Assembly (NCBI RefSeq): GCF_032854445.1
Contig: NW_027018012.1
Coordinates: 1-64,000, forward strand
Source: Liolophura sinensis
Taxonomy: Eukaryota; Mollusca; Polyplacophora; Chitonida; Chitonidae
DNA: 64,000 nucleotides
Direction of reading: 5' to 3'
Of the stretch, positions 37,974 to 51,052 are shown piece after piece. Below the pieces are notes generated by a model that was not told where the DNA came from, made no database searches, and saw only the letters and a program-made list of their open reading frames with translations. Position 1 is the first letter of the stretch. Every line of letters starts with the position of its first letter. The position numbers and the translations under genes are program-made.

Positions 37974-40900
37974 GTGATTATGACATAAATGATCATTCAA
38001 TTGTTGCTACAGGCAAAAGTATTGGTCGGAGAGCAACGCGGTTTGCACCATTCGATTTCTCGTCACAAAATACGTCGGATTAGCCTCTTACCAGCAGCAC
38101 TGGAACAGTTTTCGCACTTTTGCATTTTTGCCTGGTCTTTTTGTTAATTGAAATCGGCTACACTGTACTCTGTACAATCGCGACTGGTCATTACTATATT
38201 CAACTTTTGACTATAAGTTATGTGCCCTTCGGTAGCCCAGAAGACGTCAAATCTTTGGGCTAAGCCCATTTAACTCACCCAGCAATTGCCTTACTTCTAA
38301 GTGCAAGACAATCTCAATGTCTTTATCTACGTGTAGAAAAACCACACCATTTGTACGTGAGAAACACAAGGTTCTTGATACAGTCTGCTGTAGAAAGTAC
38401 AACTGAACACTGACCCACTTCAGTAAGGTGCCAAAAGATGCGGAATTGAGCCAGGCATCGGCAGCTGTTGAAAAATTGCAAATTTCCCTGGTTTCCATGG
38501 AGTAAGAGCCGTTGCTGGGCACGTGATTATGACATAAATGATCATTCAATTGTCACTACAGCCAAAAGTATTGGTCGGAGAGCAACGCGGTTTGCACCAT
38601 TCGATTTCTCGTCACAAAATACGTCGGATTAGCCTCTTACCAGCAGCACTGGAACAGTTTTCGCACTTTTGCATTTTTGCCTGGTCTTTTTGTTAATTGA
38701 AATCGGCTACACTGTACTCTGTACAATCGCGACTGGTCATTACTATATTCAACTTTTGACTATAAGTTATGTGCCCTTCGGTAGCCCAGAAGACCTGAAA
38801 TCTTTGGGCCAAGCCCATTTAACTCACCCAGCAATTGTCTTACTTCTAAGTCCAAGACAATCTCAATGTCTTTATCTACGTGTAGAAAAACCACACCATT
38901 TGTACGTGAGAAACACAAGGTACTTGATACAGTCTGCTGTAAAAAGTACAACTAAACACTGACCAACTTCATTAAGGTGCCAAAAGATGCGGAATTGAGC
39001 CAGGCATCGGCAGCTGTTGAAAAATTGCAAATTTCCCTGGTTTCCATGGAGTAAGAGCCGTTGCTGGGCACGTGATTATGACATAAATGATCATTCAATT
39101 GTCGCTACAGCCAAAAGTATTGGTCGGAGAGCAACGCGGTTTGCACCATTCGATTTCTCGTCACAAAATACGTCGGATTAGCCTCTTATCAGCAGCACTG
39201 GAACAGTTTTTCCACTTTTTGCATTTTTGCCTGGTCTTTTTGTTAATTGAAATCGGCTACACTGTACTCTGTACAATCGCGACTGGTCATTACTATATTC
39301 AACTTTTGACTATAAGTTATGTGCCCTTCGGTAGCCCAGAAGACCTGAAATCTTTGGGCCAAGCCCATTTAACTCACCCCAGCAATTGCCTTACTTCTAA
39401 GTGCAAGACAATCTCAATGTCTTTATCTACGTGTAGAAAAACCACACCATTTGTACATGAAAACACAAGGTACTTGATACAGTCTGCTGTAAAAAGTACA
39501 AACTGAACACTGACTCACTTCAGTAAGGTGCCAAAAGATGCGGAATTGAGCCAGGCATCGGCAGCTGTTGAAAAATTGCAAATTTCCCTGGTTTCCATGG
39601 AGTAAGAGCCGTTGCCGGGCACGTGATTATGATATAAATGATTATTCAATTGTCGCTACAGCCAAACGTATTGGTCGGAGAGCAACGCGGATTGCACCAT
39701 TCGATTTCTCGTCACAAAATACGTCGGATTAGCCTCTTACCAGCAGCACTGGAACAGTTTTTCCACTTTTGCATTTTTGTCTGGTCTTTTTTGTTAATTG
39801 AAATCGGCTACACTGTACTCTGTACAATCGCGACTGGTCATTACTATATTCAACTTTTGACTATAAGTTATGTGCCCTTCGTAGCCCAGAAGACCTGAAA
39901 TCTTTGGGCCAAGCCCATTTAACTCACCCAGCAATTGTCTTACTTCTAAGTCCAAGACAATCTCAATGTCTTTATCTACGTGTAGAAAAACCACACCATT
40001 TGTACGTGAGAAACACAAGGTACTTGATACAGTCTGCTGTAAAAAGTACAACTGAACACTGACCAACTTCATTAAGGTGCCAAAAGATGCGGAATTGAGC
40101 CAGGCATCGGCAGCTGTTGAAAAATTGCAAATTTCCCTGGTTTCCATGGAGTAAGAGCCGTTGCTGGGCACGTGATTATGACATAAATGATTATTCAATT
40201 GTCGCTACAGCCAAAAGTATTGGTCGGAGAGCAATGCGGTTTGCACCATTCGATTTCTCGTCACAAAATACGTCGGATTAGCCTATTACCAGCAGCACTG
40301 GAACAGTTTTTCCACTTTTGCATTTTTGCCTGGTCTTTTTGTTAATTGAAATCGGCTACACTGTACTCTGTACAATCGCGACTGGTCATTACTATATTCA
40401 ACTTTTGACTATAAGTTATGTGCCCTTCGGTAGCCCAGAAGACCTGAAATCTTTGGGCCAAGCCCATTTAACTCACCCAGCAATTGCCTTACTTCTAAGT
40501 GCAAGACCAATTTCAATGTCTTTATCTACGTATAGAAAAACCACACCATTTGTACATGAAAAACACAAGGTACTTGATACAGTCTGCTGTAAAAAGTACA
40601 ACTGAACACTGACTCACTTCAGTAAGGTGCCAAAAGATGCGGAATTGAGCCAGGCATCGGCAGCTGTTGAAAAATTGCAAATTTCCCTGGTTTCCATGGA
40701 GTAAGAGCCGTTGCCGGGCACGTGAGTATAAGATAAAATGATCATTCAATTGTCGCTACAGCCAAACGTATTGGTCGGAGAGCAACGCGGATTGCACCAT
40801 TCGATTTCTCGTCACAAAATACGTCGGATTAGCCTCTTACCAGCAGCACTGGAACAGTTTTTCCACTTTTGCATTTTTGCCTGGTCTTTTTGTTAATTGA

Positions 40901-41518
40901 AATCGGCTACACTGTACTCTGTACAATCGCGACTGGTCATTACTATATTCAACTTTTGACTATAAGTTATGTGCCCTTCGGTAGCCCAGAAGACCTGAAA
41001 TCTTTGGGCTAAGCCCATTTAACTCACCCAGCAATTGTCTTACTTCTAAGTCCAAGACAATCTCAATGTCTTTATCTACGTGTAGAAAAACCACACCATT
41101 TGTACGTGAAAAACACAAGGTACTTGATACAGTCTGCTGTAAAAATTATAACTAAACACTGACCCAAATTTATAAGGTGCCAAAAGATGCGGAATTGGGC
41201 CAGGTATCGGCAGCTGTTAAAAAATTGCAAATATCCCTGGTTTCCATGGAGTAAGAGCCGTTGCTGGGCACGTGATTATGACATCAATATTCATTGATTT
41301 GTCGCTACAGCCAAAAGTATTGGTCGGAGAGCAAGGCGGTTTGCACCATTCGATTTCTCGTCACAAAATACGTCGGATTAGCCTCTTACAAGCAGCACTG
41401 GAACAGTTTTTCCACTTTTGCATTTTTGCCTGGTCTTTTTGTTAATTGAAATCGGCTACACTGTACTCTGTACAATCGCGACTGGTCATTACTATATTCA
41501 ACTTTTGACTATGTGCAC
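37974..41518 (+). repeat. HOR-D, seven-unit version (3545 bp)
   Basis: Units start at 37974, 38523, 39072, 39623, 40172, 40722 and 41272 (247 bp). Units 37974, 38523 and 39072 match 41519, 42069 and 42620 at an offset of about 3546 bases; 40722 matches 43169. Units 39623 and 40172 have no counterpart in the shorter version. Several one-base indels are present (ACTCACCCCAGC near 39377, CCTTCGTAGCCC near 39879, GTGAGTATAAGAT at 40723). Confidence 0.86.
41272..41518 (+). repeat. 247-bp truncated monomer, copy 2
   Basis: Same junction as at 37961-37973 (GACTATGTGCACGTG). It has GCAAGGCGG and the CATCAATATTCATTG opening, shared with the 542-bp unit at 43718. The identical breakpoint shows one deletion event copied by HOR duplication. 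Confidence 0.92.
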
Positions 41519-44259
41519 GTGATTATGACATAAATGATCATTCAATTGTTGCTACAGGCAAAAGTATTGGTCGGAGAGCAACGCGGTTTGCACCATTCGA
41601 TTTCTCGTCACAAAATACGTCGGATTAGCCTCTTACCAGCAGCACTGGAACAGTTTTCGCACTTTTGCATTTTTGCCTGGTCTTTTTGTTAATTGAAATC
41701 GGCTACACTGTACTCTGTACAATCGCGACTGGTCATTACTATATTCAACTTTTGACTATAAGTTATGTGCCCTTCGGTAGCCCAGAAGACGTCAAATCTT
41801 TGGGCTAAGCCCATTTAACTCACCCAGCAATTGCCTTACTTCTAAGTGCAAGACAATCTCAATGTCTTTATCTACGTGTAGAAAAACCCACACCATTTGT
41901 ACGTGAGAAACACAAGGTTCTTGATACAGTCTGCTGTAGAAAGTACAACTGAACACTGACCCACTTCAGTAAGGTGCCAAAAGATGCGGAATTGAGCCAG
42001 GCATCGGCAGCTGTTGAAAAATTGCAAATTTCCCTGGTTTCCATGGAGTAAGAGCCGTTGCTGGGCACGTGATTATGACATAAATGATCATTCAATTGTC
42101 ACTACAGCCAAAAGTATTGGTCGGAGAGCAACGCGGTTTGCACCATTCGATTTCCCGTCACAAAATACGTCGGATTTAGCCTCTTACCAGCAGCACTGGA
42201 ACAGTTTTCGCACTTTTGCATTTTTGCCTGGTCTTTTTGTTAATTGAAATCGGCTACACTGTACTCTGTACAATCGCGACTGGTCATTACTATATTCAAC
42301 TTTTGACTATAAGTTATGTGCCCTTCGGTAGCCCAGAAGACCTGAAATCTTTGGGCCAAGCCCATTTAACTCACCCAGCAATTGTCTTACTTCTAAGTCC
42401 AAGACAATCTCAATGTCTTTATCTACGTGTAGAAAAACCACACCATTTGTACGTGAGAAACACAAGGTACTTGATACAGTCTGCTGTAAAAAGTACAACT
42501 AAACACTGACCAACTTCATTAAGGGTGCCAAAAGATGCGGAATTGAGCCAGGCATCGGCAGCTGTTGAAAAATTGCAAATTTCCCTGGTTTCCATGGAGT
42601 AAGAGCCGTTGCTGGGCACGTGATTATGACATAAATGATCATTCAATTGTCGCTACAGCCAAAAGTGTTGGTCGGAGAGCAACGCGGTTTGCACCATTCG
42701 ATTTCTCGTCACAAAATACGTCGGATTAGCCTCTTATCAGCAGCACTGGAACAGTTTTTCCACTTTTGCATTTTTGCCTGGTCTTTTTGTTAATTGAAAT
42801 CGGCTACACTGTACTCTGTACAATCGCGACTGGTCATTACTATATTCAACTTTTGACTATAAGTTATGTGCCCTTCGGTAGCCCAGAAGACCTGAAATCT
42901 TTGGGCCAAGCCCATTTAACTCACCCAGCAATTGCCTTACTTCTAAGTGCAAGACAATCTCAATGTCTTTATCTACGTGTAGAAAAACCACACCATTTGT
43001 ACATGAAAAACACAAGGTACTTGATACAGTCTGCTGTAAAAAGTACAACTGAACACTGACTCACTTCAGTAAGGTGCCAAAAGATGCGGAATTGAGCCAG
43101 GCATCGGCAGCTGTTGAAAAATTGCAAATTTCCCTGGTTTCCATGGAGTAAGAGCCGTTGCCGGGCACGTGATTATGATATAAATGATCATTCAATTGTC
43201 GCTACAGCCAAACGTATTGGTCGGAGAGCAACGCGGATTGCACCATTCGATTTCTCGTCACAAAATACGTCGGATTAGCCTCTTACCAGCAGCACTGGAA
43301 CAGTTTTTCCACTTTTGCATTTTTGCCTGGTCTTTTTGTTAATTGAAATCGGCTACACTGTACTCTGTACAATCGCGACTGGTCATTACTATATTCAACT
43401 TTTGACTATAAGTTATGTGCCCTTCGGTAGCCCAGAAGACCTGAAATCTTTGGGCTAAGCCCATTTAACTCACCCAGCAATTGTCTTACTTCTAAGTCCA
43501 AGAAAATCTCAATGTCTTTATCTACGTGTAGAAAAACCACACCATTTGTACGTGAAAAACACAATGTACTTGATACAGTCTGCTGTAAAAAGTATAACTA
43601 AACACTGACCCACATTTATAAGGTGCCAAAAGATGCGGAATTGGGCCAGGCATCGGCAGCTGTTAAAAAATTGCAAATATCCCTGGTTTCCATGGAGTAA
43701 GAGCCGTTGCTGGGCACGTGATTATGACATCAATATTCATTGATTTGTCGCTACAGCCAAAAGTATTGGTCGGAGAGCAAGGCGGTTTGCACCATTCGAT
43801 TTCTCGTCACAAAATACGTCGGATTAGCCTCTTACCAGCAGCACTGGAACAGTTTTTCCACTTTTGCATTTTTGCCTGGTCTTTTTGTTAATTGAAATCG
43901 GCTACACTGTACTCTGTACAATCGCGACTGGTCATTACCATATTCAACTTTTGACTATAAGTTATGTGCCCTTCGGTAGCCCAGAAGACGTCAAATCTTT
44001 GGGCTAAGCCCATTTAACTCACCCAGCAATTGTCTTACTCCAAGACAATCTCAATGTCTTTATCTACGTGTAGAAAAACCACACCATTTGTACGTGAAAA
44101 ACACAAGGTACTTGATACAGTCTGTTGTAAAAAGTACAACTAATTACTGACCCACATTTATAAGGTGCCAAAAGATGCGGAATTGGGCCAGGTATCGGCA
44201 GCTGTTGAAAAATTGCCAATTTCCCTGGTTTCCATGGAGTAAGAGCCGTTGATGTGCAC
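41519..44259 (+). repeat. HOR-D, five-unit version (2741 bp)
   Basis: Units start at 41519, 42069, 42620, 43169 and 43718 (542 bp). It equals the seven-unit version minus two internal monomers, and its last unit keeps the segment that the 247-bp units have lost. Confidence 0.86.
43718..44259 (+). repeat. 542-bp monomer, collapse product of the 648 variant
   Basis: It lacks the second m224-m322 copy but also lacks TCTAAGT (m323-m329), reading CTTACTCCAAGAC. That is exactly what recombination or slippage between the two 99-bp direct repeats of a 648-type unit yields: loss of 106 bp. Its tail (CTAATTACTGACC, GTTGATGTGCAC) is also 648-type. Confidence 0.9.
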
Positions 44260-45358
44260 GTGATTATGACATGAATGATCATTCAATTGTCGCTACAGGC
44301 AAAAGTATTGGTCGGAGAGCAACGCGGTTTGCACCATTCGATTTCTCGTCACAAAATACGTCGGATTAGCCTCTTACCAGCAGCACTGGAACAGTTTTTC
44401 GCACTTTTGCATTTTTGCCTGGTCTTTTTGTTAATTGAAATCGGCTACACTGTACTCTGTACAATCGCGACTGGTCATTACTATATTCAACTTTTGACTA
44501 TAAGTTATGTGCCCTTCGGTAGCCCAGAAGACGTGAAATCTTTGGGCTAGGCCCATTTAACTCACCCAGCAATTGCCTTACTTCTAAGTGCAAGACAATC
44601 TCAATGTCTTTATCTACGTGTAGAAAAACCACACCATTTGTACGTGAGAAACACAAGGTTCTTGATACAGTCTGCTGTAAAAAGTACAACTGAACACTGA
44701 CCCACTTCAGTAAGGTGCCAAAAGATGCGGAATTGAGCCAGGCATCGGCAGCTGTTGAAAAATTGCAAATTTCCCTGGTTTCCATGGAGTAAGAGCCGTA
44801 GCTGGGCACGTGATTATGACATAAATGATCATTCAATTGTCGCTACAGCCAAACGTATTGGTCGGAGAGCAACGCGGATTGCACCATTCGATTTCTCGTC
44901 ACAAAATACGTCGGATTAGCCTCTTAGCAGCAGCACTGGAACAGTTTTTCCACTTTTGCATTTTTGCCTGGTCTTTTTGTTAATTGAAATCGGCTACACT
45001 GTACTCTGCACAATCGCGACTGGTTATTACTATATTCAACTTTTGACTATAAGTTATGTGCCCTTCGGTAGCCCAGAAGACCTGAAATCTTTGGGCTAAG
45101 CCCATTTAACTCACCCAGCAATTGTCTTACTTCTAAGTCCAAGACAATCTCAATGTCTTTATCTACGTGTAGAAAAACCACACCATTTGTACGTGAAAAA
45201 CAAAAGGTACTTGATACAGTCTGCTGTAAAAAGTATAACTAAACACTGGCCCACATTTATAAGGTGCCAAAAGATGCGGAATTGGACCAGGCATCGGCAG
45301 CTGTTAAAAAATTGCAAATATCCCTGGTTTCCATGGAGTAAGAGCCGTTGCTGGGCAC
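44260..45358 (+). repeat. Two monomers of HOR-D/HOR-E type
   Basis: Units start at 44260 (post-648 type, GAGAAACACAAGGTTC) and 44810 (AAACGTATTGG, GCGGATTGC, CTCTTAGCAGC, ending in the ACACTGGCCC form). The second is closely related to the unit at 50500. Confidence 0.86.
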
Positions 45359-46997
45359 GTGATTATGACATCAATATTCATTGATTTGTCGCTACAGCCA
45401 AAAGTATTGGTCGGAGAGCAACGCGGTTTGCACCATTCGATTTCTCGTCACAAAATACGTCGGATTAGACTCTTATCAGCAGCACTGGAACAGTTTTTCC
45501 ACTTTTGCATTTTTGCCTGGTCTTTTTGTTAATTGAAATCGGCTACACTGTACTCTGTACAATCGCGACTGGTCATTACTATATTCAACTTTTGACTATA
45601 AGTTATGTGCCCTTTGGTAGCCCAGAAGACGTCAAATCTTTGGGCTAAGCCCATTTAACTCACCCAGCAATTGTCTTACTTCTAAGTGCAAGACAATCTC
45701 AATGTCTTTATCTACGTGTAGAAAAAACCACACCATTTGTACGTGAAAAACTTGATACAGTCTGCTGTAAAAAAGTACAACTGAACACTGACCCACTTCA
45801 GTAAGGTGCAAAAGATGCGGAATTGAGCCAGGCATCGGCAGCTGTTGAAAAATTGCCAATTTCCCTGGTTTTCCATGGAGTAAGAGCCGTTGCTGGGCAC
45901 GTGATTTTGACATAAATGATCATTCAATTGTCGCTACAGCCAAACGTATTGGTCGGAGAGGCAACGCGGAATTGCACCATTCGATTTCTCGTCACAAAAT
46001 ACGTCGGATTAGCCTCTTAGCAGCAGCACTGGAACAGTTTTTCAACTTTTGCATTTTTTGCCTGGTCTTTTTTGTTAATTGAAATCGGCTACACTGTACT
46101 CTGCACAATCGCGACTGGTTCATTACTATATTCAACTTTTGACTATAAGTTATGTGCCCTTCGGTAGCCCAGAAGACCTGAAATCTTTGGGCTAAGCCCA
46201 TTTAACTCACCCAGCAATTGTCTTACTTCTAAGTCCAAGACAATCTCAATGTCTTTATCTACGTGTAGAAAAACCACACCATTTGTACGTGAAAAACAAA
46301 AGGTACTTGATACAGTCTGCTGTAAAAAGTATAACTAAACACTGGCCCACATTTATAAGGTGCAAAAGATGCGGAATTGGGCCAGGCATCGGCAGCTGTT
46401 AAAAAATTGCAAATATCCCTGGTTTCCATGGAGTAAGAGCCGTTGTGGGCACGTGATTATGACATCAATATTCATTGATTTGTCGCTACAGCCAAAAGTA
46501 TTGGTCGGAGAGCAACGCGGTTTGCACCATTCGATTTCTCGTCACAAAATACGTCGGATTAGACTCTTATCAGCAGCACTGGAACAGTTTTTTCCACTTT
46601 TGCATTTTTGCCTGTTCTTTTTGTTAATTGAAATCGGCTACACTGTACTCTGTACAATCGCGACTGGTCATTACTATATTCAACTTTTGACTATAAGTTA
46701 TGTGCCTTCGGTAGCCCAGAAGACGTCAAATCTTTGGCTAAGCCCATTTAACTCACCCAGCAATTGTCTTACTTCTAAGTGCAAGACAATCTCAATGTCT
46801 TTATCTACGTGTAGAAAAACCACACATTTTGTACGTGAAAAACACAAGGTACTTGATACAGTCTGCTGTAAAAAGTACAACTGACACTGACCCACTTCAG
46901 TAAGGTGCCAAAAGATGCGGAATTGAGCCAGGCATCGCAGCTGTTGAAAAATTGCAATTTCCCTGGTTTCCATGGAGTAGAGCCGTTGCTGCTGCAC
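45359..46997 (+). repeat. Three indel-rich monomers, one with a 9-bp deletion
   Basis: Units start at 45359 (542 bp), 45901 (552 bp) and 46453 (545 bp). The first lacks 9 bp near 45750 (GTGAAAAACTTGATACAG). The others carry many one-base gains and losses: GGAGAGGCAACG, GACTGGTTCATT, GTGCCTTCGG, TTTGGCTAAG, CATCGCAGC, GAGTAGAGCC. Their order parallels 50500-51598. Confidence 0.85.
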
Positions 46998-47649
46998 GGG
47001 ATTATGACATAAATGATCATTCAATTGTCCACTACAGCCAAAAGTATTGGTCGGAGAGCAACGCGGTTTGCCCATTCAAATTGTCGTCACAAAATACGTC
47101 GGATTAGCCTCTTACCAGCAGCACTGGAACAATTTTTCCAATTTTGCATTTTTGCCTGGTCTTTTTGTTAATTGAAATCGGCTACACTGTACTCTGTACA
47201 ATTCGCGACTGGTCATTACTATATTCAACTTTTGACTATAAGTTATGTGCCCTTCGGTAGCCCAGAAGACGTCAAATCTTTGGGCTAAGCCCATTTAACT
47301 CACCCAGCAATTGTCTTACTTCTAAGTTATTCAACTTTTGACTATAAGTTAGTGTGCCCTTCGGTAGCCAGAAGACGTCAAATCTTTGGGCTAAGCCCAT
47401 TTAACTCACCCAGCAATTGTCTTACTCCAAGACAATCTCAATGTCTTTATCTACGTGTAGAAAAACCACACCATTTGTACGTGAAAAACACAAGGTACTT
47501 GATACAGTCCTGCTGTAAAAAGTACAACTAATTACTGACCCACATTTTATAAGGTGCCAAAAGATGCGGAATTGGGCCAGGTATCGGCAGCTGTTGAAAA
47601 ATTTGCCAATTTCCCTGGTTTCCATGGAGTAAGAGCCGTTGATGTGCAC
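46998..47649 (+). repeat. 648-type variant monomer, copy 4 (652 bp)
   Basis: Second repeat of m224-m322 starting at about 47327, then CTTACTCCAAGAC. Surplus length comes from one-base insertions (ATTGTCCACTAC, ACAATTCGCGAC, GTTAGTGTGCC, CAGTCCTGCTG, ACATTTTATAAGG) balanced by a few losses. It opens CACGGG. Confidence 0.9.
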
Positions 47650-49301
47650 GTGATTATGACATGAATGATCATTCAATTGTCCGCTACAGGCAAAAGTATT
47701 GGTCGGAGAGCAACGCGGTTTGCACCATTCGATTCTCGTCACAAAATACGTCGGATTAGCCTCTTACCAGCAGCACTGGAACAGTTTTCGCACTTTTGCA
47801 TTTTTGCCTGGTCTTTTTGTTAATTGAAATCGGCTACACTGTACTCTGTACAATCGCGACTGGTCATTACTATATTCAACTTTTGACTATAAGTTATGTG
47901 CCCTTCGGGTAGCCCAGAAGACGTCAAATCTTTGGGCTAAGCCCATTTAACTCACCCAGCAATTGTCTTACTTCTAAGTGCAAGACAATCTCAATGTCTT
48001 TATCTACGTGTAGAAAAACCACACCATTTGTACGTGAAAAACACAAGGTACTTGATACAGTCTGCTGTAAAAAGTACAACTGAACACTGACCCACTTCAG
48101 TAAGGTGCCAAAAGATGCGGAATTGAGCCAGGCATCTGCAGCTGTTGAAAAATTGCCAATTTCCCTGGTTTCCATGGAGTAAGAGCCGTTGCTGTGCACG
48201 GGATTATGACATAAATGATCATTCAATTGTCACTACAGCCAAAAGTATTGGTCGGAGAGCAACGCGGTTTGCACCATTCAAATTGTCGTCACAAAATACG
48301 TCGGATTAGCCTCTTACCAGCAGCACTGGAACAATTTTTCCAATTTTTGCATTTTTTGCCTGGTCTTTTTGTTAATTGAAATCGGCTACACTGTACTCTG
48401 TACAATCGCGACTGGTCATTACTATATTCAACTTTTGACTATAAGTTATGTGCCCTTCGGTAGCCCAGAAGACGTCAAATCTTTGGGCTAAGCCCATTTA
48501 ACTCACCCAGCAATTGTCTTACTTCTAAGTCTAAGACAATCTCAATGTCTTTATCTACGTGTAAAAAAACCACGCCATTTGTACGTGAAAAACACAAGGT
48601 ACTTGATACAGTCTGCTGTAAAAAGTACAACTAAACACTGACCCACATTTATAAGGTGCCAAAAAGATGCGGAATTGGGCCAGGCATCGGCAGATGTTAA
48701 AAAATTGCAAATATCCCTGGTTTCCATGGAGTAAGAGCCGTTGCTGGGCACGTGATTATGACATCAATATTCATTGATTTTGTCGCTACAGCCAAAAGTA
48801 TTGGTCGGAGAGCAAGGCGGTTTGCACCATTCGATTTCTCGTCACCAAAATACGTCGGATTAGCCTCTTACCAGCAGCACTGGAACAGTTTTTCCACTTT
48901 TGCATTTTTACCTGGTCTTTTTGTTAATTGAAATCGGCTACACTGTACTCTGTACAATCGCGACTGGTCATTACTATATTCAACTTTTGACTATAAGTTA
49001 TGTGCCCTTCGGTAGCCAGAAGACGTCAAATCTTTGGGCTAAGCCCATTTAACTCACCCAGCAATTGTCTTACTTCTAAGTCCAAGACAATCTCAATGTC
49101 TTTATCTACGTGTAGAAAAACCACACCATTTGTACGTGAAAAACACAAGGTACTTGATACAGTCTGGCTGTGAAAAGTACAACTAAACACTGACGCACTT
49201 CAGTAAGGTGCCAAAAGATGCGGAATTGAGCCAGGCATCGGCAGCTGTTAAAAAATTGTAAAGTTCCTGGTTTCCATGGAGTAAGAGCCGTTGCTGGGCA
49301 C
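47650..49301 (+). repeat. Rest of HOR-E, four-monomer version
   Basis: Units start at 47650, 48200 and 48752. With the 648-type unit at 46998 they form the shortest HOR-E copy. The unit at 47650 begins like 49950 and ends like 51050. The unit at 48200 begins like 55442 and ends like 56540 (GTCTAAGAC, CCACGCC, CAGATGTTA). The unit at 48752 matches 57089. The hybrid units mark where longer versions were shortened or from which they expanded. Confidence 0.83.
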
Positions 49302-49949
49302 GTGATTATGACATAAATGATCATTGAATTGTCGCTACAGCCAAAAGTATTGGTCGGAGAGCAACGCGGTTTGCAACATTCGATTTCTCGTCACAAAATA
49401 CGTCGGATTAGCCTCTTACCAGCAGCACTGGAACAGTTTTTCCACTTTTGCATTTTTACCTGGTCTTTTTGTTAATTGAAATCGGCTACACTGTACTCTG
49501 TACAATCGCGACTGGTCATTACTATATTCAACTTTTGACTATAAGTTATGTGCCCTTCGGTAGCCCAGAAGACGTCAAATCTTTGGGCTAAGCCCATTTA
49601 ACTCACCCAGCAATTGTCTTACTTCTAAGTTATTCAACTTTTGACTATAAGTTATGTGCCCTTCGGTAGCCCAGGAGACGTCAAATCTTTGGCTAAGCCC
49701 ATTTAACTCACCCAGCAATTGTCTTACTCCAAGACAATCTCAATGTCTTTATCTACGTGTAGAAAAACCACACCATTTGTACGTGAAAAACACAAGGTAC
49801 TTGATACAGTCTGTTGTAAAAAGTACAAACTAATTACTGACCCACATTTATAAGGTGCCAAAAGATGCGGAATTGGGCCAGGTATCGGCAGCTGTTGAAA
49901 AATTGCCAATTTCCCTGGTTTCCATGGAGTAAGAGCCGTTGATGTGCAC
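49302..49949 (+). repeat. 648-bp variant monomer, copy 5
   Basis: Second repeat of m224-m322 starting at about 49630, with CCCAGGAGACG in the second copy. The same AGGAG change appears in the units at 57638 and 62680, so these three are one lineage. One G is missing in TTTGGCTAAG and one A is added in TACAAACTAATT, leaving the length at 648. Confidence 0.92.
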
Positions 49950-51046
49950 GTGATTATGACATGAATGATCATTCAATTGTCGCTACAGGCAAAAGTATTG
50001 GTCGGAGAGCAACGCGGTTTGCACCATTCGATTTCTCGTCACAAAATACGTCGGATTAGCCTCTTACCAGCAGCACTGGAACAGTTTTCGCACTTTTGCA
50101 TTTTTGCCTGGTCTTTTTGTTAATTGAAATCGGCTACACTGTACTCTGTACAATCGCGACTGGTCATTACTATATTCAACTTTTGACTATAAGTTATGTG
50201 CCCTTCGGTAGCCCAGAAGACGTCAAATCTTTGGGCTAAGCCCATTTAACCTCACCCAGCAATTGCCTTACTTCTAAGTGCAAGACAATCTCAATGTCTT
50301 TATCTACGTGTAGAAAAACCACACCATTTGTACGTGAGAAACACAAGGTTCTTGATACAGTCTGCTGTAAAAGTACAACTGAACACTGACCCACTTCAGT
50401 AAGGTGCCAAAAGATGCGGAATTGAGCCAGGCATCCGGCAGCTGTTGAAAAATTGCCAATTTCCCTGGTTTCCATGGAGTAAGAGCCGTTGCTGGGCACG
50501 TGATTATGACATAAATGATCATTCAATTGTCGCTACAGCCAAACGTATTGGTCGGAGAGCAACGCGGATTGCACCATTCGATTTCTCGTCACAAAATACG
50601 TCGGATTAGCCTCTTAGCAGCAGCACTGGAACAGTTTTTCCACTTTTGCATTTTTGCCTGGTCTTTTTTGTTAATTGAAATCGGCTACACTGTACTCTGC
50701 ACAATCGCGACTGGTCATTACTATATTCAACTTTTGACTATAAGTTATGTGCCCTTCGGTAGCCCAGAAGACCTGAAATCTTTGGGCTAAGCCCATTTAA
50801 CTCACCCAGCAATTGTCTTACTTCTAAGTCCAAGACAATCTCAATGTCTTTATCTACGTGTAGAAAAACCACACCATTTGTACGTGAAAAACAAAAGGTA
50901 CTTGATACAGTCTGCTGTAAAAAGTATAACTAAACACTGGCCCACATTTATAAGGTGCCAAAAGATGCGGAATTGGGCCAGGCATCGGCAGCTGTTAAAA
51001 AATTGCAAATATCCCTGGTTTCCATGGAGTAAGAGCCGTTGTTGGG

Positions 51047-51052
51047 CACGTG
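51047..51052. other. CACGTG palindrome at the monomer joint (example)
   Basis: CACGTG spans m547-m549 and m1-m3 at most monomer joints, so it recurs about every 549 bp. It is the core E-box/G-box sequence bound by bHLH and some bZIP proteins in eukaryotes. Binding here is not shown. It is changed to CACGGG at 14365, 46998, 48200, 51599, 52697, 53795, 55442, 59934 and 61032, to CATGTG at 23152 and 25898, to CACATG at 3068 and 6681, and to CACGTA at 20955. Confidence 0.6.
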
